From positions 1 through 35,712 of the forward strand of contig DATCBN010000109.1 of the NCBI GenBank assembly GCA_036511855.1: 35,712 nucleotides of DNA. Direction: 5' to 3'. The stretch comes from Candidatus Eremiobacteraceae bacterium. GTDB taxonomy: Bacteria; Vulcanimicrobiota; Vulcanimicrobiia; Eremiobacterales; Eremiobacteraceae. A program made the translations under genes and the position numbers. The notes beneath the pieces are model-generated. The model worked only from the letters and a program-made list of their open reading frames with translations. It was not told where the DNA came from and did no database searches. How positions within the stretch are numbered: the first letter of the stretch is position 1; every line of letters starts with the position of its first letter. This document shows positions 1 through 7,137 of this stretch, one piece after another.

Positions 1-194
1 CAAGCGATGCTTGCCCTAATACGGCGACCGCGGGGCAAGCGATGTTTGCCCTAATACGGCGACCGCGGGGCAAGCGATGTTTGCCCTAGTACGGCGACCG
101 CGGGCCAGGCGATGCTTGCCCTAGTACGCCGACCGCGGGGCAAGCGATGCTTGCCCTAATACGGCGATCGCGGGGCAAGCGATGCTTGCCCTAA
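1..194. repeat. Tandem array of six 35-bp REP-like palindrome units
   Basis: CAAGC (or CAGGC) recurs at 1, 36, 71, 106, 141 and 176, an exact 35-bp period. The first unit is cut by the window edge. Each unit is a hairpin core, GGGCAAGC-GAT-GCTTGCCC, followed by TAATAC or TAGTAC and then a conserved GGCGACCGCG-type linker. Units 2 and 3 carry GATGTTTGCCC, which weakens the stem, and unit 4 has GGCCAGGC. The linker is as conserved as the hairpin, so there are no unique spacers and this is not CRISPR. The reverse strand of each unit reads GTAT or GTAC, two bases, then the hairpin, the same layout as the dispersed copies elsewhere in the window. The array lies downstream of the M3 peptidase gene and may extend left of the window. 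Confidence 0.9.
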
Positions 195-198
195 TACG

Positions 199-212
199 AG
201 TACGCCCGTACT
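199..212. repeat. Short inverted repeat AGTACG-CC-CGTACT
   Basis: A perfect 6-bp inverted repeat with a 2-base centre lies between the 35-bp array and the stop codon of the M3 peptidase gene. It may be a degenerate end of the array or a weak transcription-end hairpin. No T-tract follows on either strand, so a terminator role is only a possibility. Confidence 0.45.
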
Positions 213-224
213 ACATTTCTATCG

Positions 225-2291
225 TTATTTCGGTGGTGTGATCCCTAAGTATTTGTAGAAGGCATCGTAGCTGACCGGTCGGCCCAGAAATCTTTCGAGC
301 AGCACGTCGGGTTCGTAGACGCCGCCCGGCTCCAAGATATCTTTCCGATAGCGCATGCCGGCCACCGGGCTCTCCAGGCCGTAATGTTGGAACACCGTGA
401 ACATGTCTTGCGCGAATACTTTCGACCACAAGTAGCCGTAGTAGCCCGCGTCGTAGCCGCTCATGAGATGTCCGAAGGCCGCTTCCGGATATGTGCCGGG
501 GATCATGTGGCCGACGGTCATCGTGGACTGCAGGCTCGACCAAAGCTTGGTGGCGTCCACCGTCGGACCCGAACTGTGCAGCGTCATGTCGTATTGCGCA
601 TAGAACGCCTGACCGGTGTAGTCGAGTCCGTCGGTGACGTGCTCGAGCGCCACCATCTTCGTGATCAGACTATCCGGCAGCGGCGCGCCCGTTTTGACGT
701 TGCTCGAAACGATCTTCAAAATCGACGGCTGCCACATCCAGTTCTCGAGCATCTGCGATGGCGCTTCGACGAAATCACCGCGCACCGCCGTGCCGTAAAG
801 CGTCTCGTACGGCGCGATCGAAAGCGTCGAATGCATAGCGTGACCAAACTCGTGGAAGAACGTCACGACATCGCCGTGGCTGAGCAGCGCAGGCTGGCCG
901 GGCGCAGGCGCAGGCCAATTGCCCACGATAGCGGTGACCGGCTTTTGAACCGAGCCATCGGGCAATAGGCGGCCGGGCCGTACGCCGAAGTCGGCGAAAT
1001 GATCATACTTGCCGGCCCGCGGAAAGAGGTCGAGATAAAACCAGCCGATAGCTTTTCCGCTTGCGGTATCGTCTATCACGTATTCGCGCACGTCGGGGGC
1101 CCAGGCGTCGGGCGCCGGCAACTGCGTGAACGTCACGCCGAGCAGCTTTTCATAGATGGAGAACACGCCGCTGATCACGTGGTCCACGGGAAAATATTGG
1201 CGCACGATCGAGTCGTCTACCGCGTATCTTGTCTTGATGAGTTTGGTCTCGTAGTACGGCGTATCCCAGCTCGCGAACGGCGTCAGGTCGCCGTCTGCTT
1301 TTTTCAGTTCGGCGAGCCGGGCGCGTTCGGCGCGGGCAGCGGGCAAAAGCGTGGAGTCGATCTGCGCCAGGAATTTTTGGACACGAGCCGGCGATTTGGC
1401 CATCTTCGCCGCTAGCTGATAGGTGGCCCACTGTCCGAAGCCGAGCGTGCGCGCGATCTTGTAGCGCAGCGCGACCGCTTGTTCCAGCCGCGTCACGTTT
1501 GCCGGGCCGCCCCGGCGGCCGTACGCCGTGGCGAAACGTTCCCGCGCCGCGCTGTCCGGTTCGTTGTCCATGAACTGCGCGTACGTGCTCTCGTTCACCG
1601 GCACGTCGAATCCGGTCGCCGTCGGTTTGACGTTCGCGACAAAAGCCTCTGGCAGCGGTTTGGCATCCGCCGCCGAGATGTGGATGACGGTCTTATCTTC
1701 GGAAAGCGTTCGCCCGAACGCGATCGTCAGATCGCTGAGCTGTTGGAATAGTTTGGTCAACTGATCGCGCTGCGCGGGCGGCAACGCCACGCCGGCGCGC
1801 ACGCCGGTCAGCACGTACGTCTCCACGAGCTTCTTGTCGGCGTCCGTCTTCGCGTCACCGATCGCAGTCACGCGCGCCGCCATCGCATAGATCTTTGGGT
1901 CTGCGCTGAGCGTCGAATAGTAGTCGGACACTTCTTGCTGACATTTGTTCGCCGCGTCTCGAACGTCCGACGTCGGCGCAACGGCCGAGAGGAAAGTTTG
2001 CGCGGTGGTGCCGTCGTTCAAGTCGGCGACGGCCGTTTCGATTGCCTGAACCGAGTCGGCGAATGTCCATTCGGGCGCGGACTGTGACTCGATCTTCGCG
2101 ATCTCGGTTTTTGTCGTAGCGATTTGGTCTTCACACGACTGCAGCACCTGGGCCGCCGTTTGATGCCATTGCAGGCCGGTCGCGGGCGGAAGCGTTTCCG
2201 GCGCCGGCGCGGCGATGGCTCCGAGCGGCGCGCTGGCGAAAGCGAGTACGAACGCGGCCGCCGAAACGACGCCGAGGAGATGCTTGTTCAT
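225..2291 (-). CDS. Exported M3 family zinc metallopeptidase (thimet oligopeptidase/Dcp-like)
   Basis: A 688-residue protein that hydrolyses short peptides. Zinc-site residues are visible: the motif HEFGH with H480 and H484 as ligands and E481 as catalytic base, and E509 in EAPSQ as third ligand, 25 residues after H484 as expected for M3. The length fits the M3A group. The first 28 or so residues are a signal peptide (hydrophobic stretch, then an AIA-A type cleavage site), so the enzyme is probably periplasmic or secreted, whereas many M3 enzymes are cytosolic. The ATG at 2291 has AAGGA five bases upstream, which supports this start. It is the last gene of a minus-strand run and follows the CoA-transferase genes by 27 bases. 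I infer a role in exported peptide breakdown feeding amino-acid use; substrate is unknown. Confidence 0.9.
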   Translation of the reverse strand: MNKHLLGVVSAAAFVLAFASAPLGAIAAPAPETLPPATGLQWHQTAAQVLQSCEDQIATTKTEIAKIESQSAPEWTFADSVQAIETAVADLNDGTTAQTFLSAVAPTSDVRDAANKCQQEVSDYYSTLSADPKIYAMAARVTAIGDAKTDADKKLVETYVLTGVRAGVALPPAQRDQLTKLFQQLSDLTIAFGRTLSEDKTVIHISAADAKPLPEAFVANVKPTATGFDVPVNESTYAQFMDNEPDSAARERFATAYGRRGGPANVTRLEQAVALRYKIARTLGFGQWATYQLAAKMAKSPARVQKFLAQIDSTLLPAARAERARLAELKKADGDLTPFASWDTPYYETKLIKTRYAVDDSIVRQYFPVDHVISGVFSIYEKLLGVTFTQLPAPDAWAPDVREYVIDDTASGKAIGWFYLDLFPRAGKYDHFADFGVRPGRLLPDGSVQKPVTAIVGNWPAPAPGQPALLSHGDVVTFFHEFGHAMHSTLSIAPYETLYGTAVRGDFVEAPSQMLENWMWQPSILKIVSSNVKTGAPLPDSLITKMVALEHVTDGLDYTGQAFYAQYDMTLHSSGPTVDATKLWSSLQSTMTVGHMIPGTYPEAAFGHLMSGYDAGYYGYLWSKVFAQDMFTVFQHYGLESPVAGMRYRKDILEPGGVYEPDVLLERFLGRPVSYDAFYKYLGITPPK

Positions 2292-2318
2292 GAATGTCCT
2301 TTTGGGAAAAGGCCTAGA

Positions 2319-3053
2319 TTATAAGAACAACCGGTCCGGATCCAGCACATCTCGAAGCAGATGGAGCTCTTCACTTGTGGGCGGCGGAATATTTTCGAGC
2401 GTCGCGCGCACGCGAAGCGGCCAGCCCACCTTGTGCTTGACTTCTTCAACCTCGACGTTGGGATAGATGCCCACCAATTCGAGCTCGCCGTCGTCTGGTG
2501 ACGGCTCCAAAATACCCACATCGGTGACGATCCGCACTGGACCGCCGCCCGGCTGCTTCAGTTCCTTTCGCGTTCCATATTTCCCCGCGTGGCCCGGCGA
2601 TGTGATGAAATCCACCGAGGCCGGAAATGAGCGCGCGGATAGCGCGGTGGCGATGATAACTCGGTGTGCATGCACTGCGATCTCGCACGCGCCGCCGCTG
2701 CCCGGCAAACGCACTTTCGGTTTGTCGTACGATCCGATCACGGTCGAGTTGATATTGCCGTAGCGATCGACTTGCGCGCCGCCGAGGAAGCCGACCTGAA
2801 TCCGCCCCCCTTGAAGATACATCATGAAAATATCCGCCATCGATGCGACGGACAGTGAACCGGTGACAAGCGCCGGATCGCCGATGGAGACCGGCAGCCG
2901 ATCGGGGACGGCACCCACCGCACCCGATTCATAGATGAGCACGAGATTCGGCGCGTGGGTGGCGCGCGCGAGATTGCACGCGAGATTCGGCAGCCCGATG
3001 CCGACGAAAACGACGTCGCCGTCGCGCAGTTCTTTGGCGGCGCGCACGGCCAT
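2319..3053 (-). CDS. CoA-transferase subunit B (GctB-like)
   Basis: Small (beta) subunit of a class I CoA-transferase. It carries the N-terminal GIGLPN segment and the ESG motif (E42 from this start), the glutamate that forms the glutamyl-CoA intermediate in this family. The frame is open back to an ATG at 3182, but that would overlap the A-subunit gene by about 100 bases. I prefer ATG 3053, preceded by AGGA about five bases upstream, or the adjacent TTG 3056. This gives 244 residues, slightly short at the N-terminus compared with relatives, so a non-standard start nearer 3090 is possible. It lies just after subunit A, and the two should form one enzyme. Acyl substrate is not readable from sequence; glutaconate, 3-oxoacid or an IpdAB-type ring-opening role are alternatives. 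Confidence 0.85.
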   Translation of the reverse strand: MAVRAAKELRDGDVVFVGIGLPNLACNLARATHAPNLVLIYESGAVGAVPDRLPVSIGDPALVTGSLSVASMADIFMMYLQGGRIQVGFLGGAQVDRYGNINSTVIGSYDKPKVRLPGSGGACEIAVHAHRVIIATALSARSFPASVDFITSPGHAGKYGTRKELKQPGGGPVRIVTDVGILEPSPDDGELELVGIYPNVEVEEVKHKVGWPLRVRATLENIPPPTSEELHLLRDVLDPDRLFL

Positions 3054-3081
3054 CAATTCCTGGTTCGAATACGCGCCGATT

Positions 3082-4017
3082 TCAGAAACCGTAGTTGACT
3101 CCTTCGCAGAACATGTCGTCGGCCGCGAGCCTATCCTGCACGGCCGCGCCCAGCTTGCGCATATAGCCGGCGCGGTCGTCAACGCCGTAGACGTACTCTT
3201 CCAACCAATTGCGCAGGCCGTCCTCGTCTTTGGAAATCGCTTCCCACGCGACGTAGAAATCGTTGTCGCGGTCGTAGAACCCTTGCGAATACGACGGATG
3301 GGCGCCCCACGGCTCGTGCACGACGGCGTCGACGATGATTCCGGGAATCAGCGTTCGATTGGGATCGGCGCGCACGACCGACTCGTCGACGATCTCCTCG
3401 ACGACGACGATCACGCGTTTGGCCGCGAACGCCGCTTCCTTTTGCACGCCGTAGAGTCCCCAAATCTGCGTATCGCCGTGCTGATCGGCGCGCTGCGCGT
3501 GCACGATGGTCACATCTGGATTTATGGCGGGCACCGTGGCGAGCTCTTCGCCGGTGTACGGACACGTCACGGTCTTGATGCGCGGGTTCACCGCCGGCAG
3601 ATCACTCCCGCGATAGTTGCGCAACGGCCAAAATGGCAGCTTCGCCGCGCCCGCTGCGAAGCGCGCCACCAAACCGTAGTGCGAGTATTCTTCTATTTCC
3701 ACGGGATGCGGCACTCCCTTTTCCACTGCGCGCCGCAGCGCGAACAGCGAGCCGACACCAGGATTGCCCGCCCACGAAAAGACGAGTTTCTTCGCGCAGC
3801 CCGCGGCGATCATCTGATCGTAGATGAGGTCCGGTGTAAGCCGGCACAACGTCAGGTCGCGTCTTCGTTGACGGATGATCTCGTGAGCGGCCGCGAAACA
3901 GATGAGATGCGTGAAGCCTTCGATGACGAGCGTATCGCCGTCGTGGACGAAGCGGGCGATCGCTTCTTTCATGGGCATCAACTTCGTCGATGCCGGTCGA
4001 CCGGAGTCGACGGTCAC
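3082..4017 (-). CDS. CoA-transferase subunit A (GctA-like)
   Basis: A 311-residue alpha subunit of a class I CoA-transferase. The early VHDGDTLVIEGF segment and the later SWAGNPGVGS and QIWGLYG stretches resemble the glutaconate CoA-transferase A family. Its ATG at 4017 overlaps the stop of the upstream aminotransferase gene (stop 4014-4016), a four-base ATGA junction that suggests translational coupling. Subunit B follows directly. The arrangement aminotransferase, then CoA-transferase suggests that the acid left after transamination and oxidation is activated as a CoA ester. That pathway assignment is inference; family membership is secure. The IpdA-type cholesterol ring hydrolase is a related alternative. 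Confidence 0.87.
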   Translation of the reverse strand: MTVDSGRPASTKLMPMKEAIARFVHDGDTLVIEGFTHLICFAAAHEIIRQRRRDLTLCRLTPDLIYDQMIAAGCAKKLVFSWAGNPGVGSLFALRRAVEKGVPHPVEIEEYSHYGLVARFAAGAAKLPFWPLRNYRGSDLPAVNPRIKTVTCPYTGEELATVPAINPDVTIVHAQRADQHGDTQIWGLYGVQKEAAFAAKRVIVVVEEIVDESVVRADPNRTLIPGIIVDAVVHEPWGAHPSYSQGFYDRDNDFYVAWEAISKDEDGLRNWLEEYVYGVDDRAGYMRKLGAAVQDRLAADDMFCEGVNYGF

Positions 4018-5318
4018 GCCGGGACTCTAAGCTCAGTCAGCACTTCGTCGAACACGCGCAATCCAATGCGGACGTCCTCTTCATCGATGATCAGGGGCGG
4101 CGCGATGCGGATCGTGCTGCGGCCGCAGCCGAGCAGAAGCAGACCTTTGCCGAAGGCCGCAAGCTCGATCTGATGCACGAGGTGCTCGTACGGCTCTTTC
4201 GTCGCGCGGTCGCGCACGAATTCGACACCGATCATGAGTCCGACGCCGCGCACGTCGCCGATGATGTCGTGCTTCGCTTTCATCGCTCGCAGGCCGGTGA
4301 GGAGCAGCCCGCCCATCTTGGCGGCGTTGTCCATCAAGCCGCCTTCGACGAGGTCGAGCGTGGCAAGCGCGGCTGCGCACGCGACCGGATTGCCGCCGAA
4401 CGTGCTGCCGTGGCTGCCGTGGGCCCACGACATCACCGACTCTTTGGCGATGATGGCGCCGATGGGAAGGCCCGAGCCGAGACCCTTTGCCAACAGTGTG
4501 ACGTCGGGAGTGACGCCGAGTGTTTGCGACGCGAACATCGTGCCGGTGCGGCCGACGCCCGACTGCACTTCATCGTAGATCAGCACTGCGCCGTGCTCGT
4601 CGCAGAAATCGCGCCAGTACTGCAAGAACTCTTTGTGCGGCACGACGTAGCCGCCCTCGCCCAAGATCGGCTCCATGACGACGGCCGCGATCTCGTCCTC
4701 GCCGACGCGCTCGCGGAAAAGGTTCGCCGTGGCGGTGCGCCAGTCGGTGGCGTGATAGGGGTTGTCGTACGGCAGATGATACACGCCCGGCATGAGCGGT
4801 CCGAAGTGCCTGCGGTACTTCACTTTCGACGACCCGAGCGAGATTGCGCCCATGCTGCGGCCGTGGAACGAACCTTCGAATGAGATGACGTTCTGCCGCT
4901 TCGTGTGGCTGCGCGCGAGTTTGATGGCGCCTTCGACGGCCTCGGTGCCGGAATTGGTGAGGAAGACGCGCTTTCTTTCGGCGCCCGGCGCGAGCTTGGC
5001 GAGCCGTTCGCAGAGCTGTGCGAAAACCGGGTAGTAGAAATCCGTGGCGCACATGTGCGCGAATTTGTTCAACTGCTCGGTGGCGGCGGCTACGACTTTG
5101 GGGTGCGCGTAACCGGTGGACGATACGGCGATGCCGGCCATGAAGTCCAGATAGCGGTTGCCGTCGACGTCTTCGACCATCGCGCCGCTGCCGCGTGCGG
5201 CCACGAGCGCGTATTCTTTGATATACGAGGTCGAGGCGTAGCGCTCGTCTTGCGCGATGATCTTCTGCGCGTTCGGACCCGGCGGCGCGACGCCGATGAA
5301 AGGATAGTTCTTTTCCAT
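4014..5318 (-). CDS. Class III aminotransferase, 4-aminobutyrate aminotransferase-like
   Basis: A 434-residue PLP enzyme of fold type I, class III. Visible marks are the NSGTEAVEGAIKLAR segment, the FHGRSMGA segment, the DEVQSGVGRTG motif with its cofactor-ring aspartate, and K278 in LLAKGLGSG, the expected Schiff-base lysine. The closest recognisable subgroup is GabT, which moves the amino group of 4-aminobutyrate (or 5-aminovalerate) to 2-oxoglutarate. Ornithine or acetylornithine aminotransferases are alternatives. It lies 102 bases after an aldehyde dehydrogenase gene and overlaps the CoA-transferase A gene by ATGA. The neighbours fit a route from an omega-amino acid through a semialdehyde to an acid and a CoA ester. 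Confidence 0.88.
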   Translation of the reverse strand: MEKNYPFIGVAPPGPNAQKIIAQDERYASTSYIKEYALVAARGSGAMVEDVDGNRYLDFMAGIAVSSTGYAHPKVVAAATEQLNKFAHMCATDFYYPVFAQLCERLAKLAPGAERKRVFLTNSGTEAVEGAIKLARSHTKRQNVISFEGSFHGRSMGAISLGSSKVKYRRHFGPLMPGVYHLPYDNPYHATDWRTATANLFRERVGEDEIAAVVMEPILGEGGYVVPHKEFLQYWRDFCDEHGAVLIYDEVQSGVGRTGTMFASQTLGVTPDVTLLAKGLGSGLPIGAIIAKESVMSWAHGSHGSTFGGNPVACAAALATLDLVEGGLMDNAAKMGGLLLTGLRAMKAKHDIIGDVRGVGLMIGVEFVRDRATKEPYEHLVHQIELAAFGKGLLLLGCGRSTIRIAPPLIIDEEDVRIGLRVFDEVLTELRVPA

Positions 5319-5342
5319 AATGATTGTTCGTTCTGGACGGCC

Positions 5343-5385
5343 TGACGGGCAACCTTTTTAGGCTATATTGGCTAGTCGCCCGTCA
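5343..5385. repeat. Inverted repeat TGACGGGC / GCCCGTCA upstream of the GabT-like gene
   Basis: Perfect 8-bp arms at 5343-5350 and 5378-5385 enclose 27 AT-richer bases containing a run of five T. A second pair, ATGATTG at 5320-5326 and CAATCAT at 5384-5390, partly overlaps the right arm, so the right side reads as one block that is split on the left. The element sits between the aldehyde dehydrogenase stop and the aminotransferase start, where an operator, attenuator or terminator could act. The function is not known. Confidence 0.45.
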
Positions 5386-5420
5386 ATCATTAGCCTCGTG
5401 CCGTATTCCATATGCATTTG

Positions 5421-7007
5421 TTAGGTCATGCGCGTGCGCGACTGTTCGCGAAGGAACTGCGAGACGTAGTATGGTCCGCAGCCGCCTTTTCCCGTCACCC
5501 CGGAACCTTTCCAGCCGGTGAACGATTGAACCCCCGGCCAGGCGCCGGTTGTAGCCCCGCTTCGCCGGTTCACGTACAGAACGCCGGCTTCCATCTCATC
5601 GAAGAACCGCTCGATCTCTTTTTCATCGCCGGAAAAGAGGCCGCCGGTCAGGCCAAGATGCGATTTGTTCGATTCTGCCAGAGCTTGATCGAACGAGTCG
5701 ACGACCCCGACCGCGAGGATGGGCAAGAAGAGTTCGCGCTGGAATAGTTCGTGATCGAGCGGCAATTTCGCCACCGTCGGCGCGACGTAGTAACCGCTGG
5801 CGAGCTTGCCGGTCTTGAGCCGCTCGCCGCCGGTCAGTATTCCGCCGTTCGCGCCGGCGGCTGCGGTGCTCTCTTCGTAGGTCTTGACCGCGCTTTCGTT
5901 GATCACCGGACCCATGTATACGTCTTTGTCGGTGGGGTCGCCGATCGTGAGCTTCTTCGTCTTCTCCACGAGCATAGTCATAAAGGCGTCGGCGACTTTT
6001 TTGTGCACGTACACTCGCGAGCACGCGCTGCATTTCTGGCCTTGCAATCCGAAGGCCGAGCGCATCACGCCGTCGGTGGCCATGTCGAGATCGGCACTCT
6101 CCGCGACGATGGCGGCGTTCTTGCCGCCGAGCTCGCCGAGCACCGGCTTTGCGAACGGTCCACCGGAGCCGAATTCGCGCAACAGCCGCATGCCGACTTC
6201 TTGCGAACCGGTGAACGCGATGCCGTCGACGTCTTTGTGACTGATCAAATGCTCGCCGACCGTCGCTCCGGATCCGTAGATCAAATTGAAGACGCCTTTG
6301 GGCATGCCCGCTTCGTCGTACACGCGCGCGAGCATCGCGCCCGTGAGTTGGACCGTGTTTGCCGGCTTGAACACGACCGCGTTGCCGGCGACGAGCGCAG
6401 CGCTGGACATGCCGGTGGCGAGCGCCATCGGGAAATTGAACGGCGCGATGACGGCGAACACGCCGAACGGCCGCAGCACGTCTTGGGTCTGCTCGTTCGG
6501 CGAGAGCTTGCCGAGCGGGCGCCGAAAGCCGTCGCTCTGCTCGACTTGGTCGGCGTAGTAGTCGATCAAATCGGCGGATTCTTCGGCATCGCCGAGCGAC
6601 TCCATGCGGTTCTTGCCGACTTCGATGCTCATGACCGCGGCGATCTCGAATCGCATTTCGCGGATCTTTTCCGCCGCGCGGCGCATGACGGCGACTCGCT
6701 CGCGCCAGGGAAGAGCGCCCCACTTCTTCTGTGCTGCTTTTGCGGCGGCGACGGCGCTGTCGACTTGTGCGAGCGATGCCGCCGTGAAATTGCCGACGGT
6801 GACGTCGAGGTCGATAGGTGTTTGCGTCGCGTGCGTGCCGCCTTGGCCCTTCACCCATTCGCCGTTGATGTAGAGAAGGTGTTCGCCGCCGAGCGACGCG
6901 CGCAGTGATTTGACAGCCTTATCGAACGAGCTGTGGATCTCGTCCATGTTGCCGCCGACGGCGGAATAGGTGATCTTCGGCGCTTTGGTCGACGTTTGTG
7001 CGGTCAT
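5421..7007 (-). CDS. Aldehyde dehydrogenase, L-glutamate gamma-semialdehyde (P5C) dehydrogenase-like
   Basis: A 528-residue NAD(P)-dependent aldehyde dehydrogenase. The catalytic cysteine is C326 in GQKCSAC, with GELGGKN upstream carrying the conserved glutamate. The C-terminal stretch around TGAWPGVQSFTGWKGSG and the ending QFLREQSRT are typical of PruA/RocA-type enzymes, which oxidise glutamate semialdehyde to glutamate. The frame is open to 7067, but the extension is repeat DNA. ATG 7007 has AGAGG at a good distance and is the likely start. No proline dehydrogenase gene is present, so semialdehyde would have to come from an aminotransferase (ornithine type) or from elsewhere. Two class III aminotransferase genes flank it, which supports this. 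Another semialdehyde substrate is possible. Confidence 0.88.
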   Translation of the reverse strand: MTAQTSTKAPKITYSAVGGNMDEIHSSFDKAVKSLRASLGGEHLLYINGEWVKGQGGTHATQTPIDLDVTVGNFTAASLAQVDSAVAAAKAAQKKWGALPWRERVAVMRRAAEKIREMRFEIAAVMSIEVGKNRMESLGDAEESADLIDYYADQVEQSDGFRRPLGKLSPNEQTQDVLRPFGVFAVIAPFNFPMALATGMSSAALVAGNAVVFKPANTVQLTGAMLARVYDEAGMPKGVFNLIYGSGATVGEHLISHKDVDGIAFTGSQEVGMRLLREFGSGGPFAKPVLGELGGKNAAIVAESADLDMATDGVMRSAFGLQGQKCSACSRVYVHKKVADAFMTMLVEKTKKLTIGDPTDKDVYMGPVINESAVKTYEESTAAAGANGGILTGGERLKTGKLASGYYVAPTVAKLPLDHELFQRELFLPILAVGVVDSFDQALAESNKSHLGLTGGLFSGDEKEIERFFDEMEAGVLYVNRRSGATTGAWPGVQSFTGWKGSGVTGKGGCGPYYVSQFLREQSRTRMT

Positions 7008-7031
7008 GTTGCCCTCTTCTAACTCGGTTCC

Positions 7032-7086
7032 GTAGTAGGGTGAGCACCGCTCACCCATTTTGGGCAAGCGATGCTTGCCCTAGTAC
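7032..7086. repeat. REPIN-like doublet (GGGTGAGC hairpin + GGGCAAGC hairpin)
   Basis: GTAG, two bases, hairpin GGGTGAGC-ACC-GCTCACCC (7038-7056), spacer ATTTT, hairpin GGGCAAGC-GAT-GCTTGCCC (7062-7080), two bases, then GTAC. The two hairpins face each other, each with GTAN outside, the layout described for REPINs. It lies between the class III aminotransferase (stop at 7102) and the aldehyde dehydrogenase start (7007). A second copy follows at a 51-bp offset. Confidence 0.85.
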
Positions 7087-7137
7087 GAGGGTGAGCATCG
7101 GTCACCCATTTTGGGCAAGCGATGCTTGCCCTAGTAC
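7083..7137. repeat. Second REPIN-like doublet, overlapping an aminotransferase 3' end
   Basis: GTAC (shared with the preceding copy), two bases, GGGTGAGC-ATC-GGTCACCC (7089-7107, one stem mismatch), spacer ATTTT, GGGCAAGC-GAT-GCTTGCCC (7113-7131), two bases, GTAC. The minus-strand aminotransferase gene runs into this element and takes its stop codon (7102-7104) from the first hairpin. Confidence 0.85.

Noticed and set aside
1-194. CRISPR array
   Set aside because: The units repeat every 35 bp, but the parts between the palindromes are conserved rather than unique, and no cas gene is present.
2935-4173. A 412-residue plus-strand frame
   Set aside because: It is antisense to both CoA-transferase genes and is a high-GC shadow.
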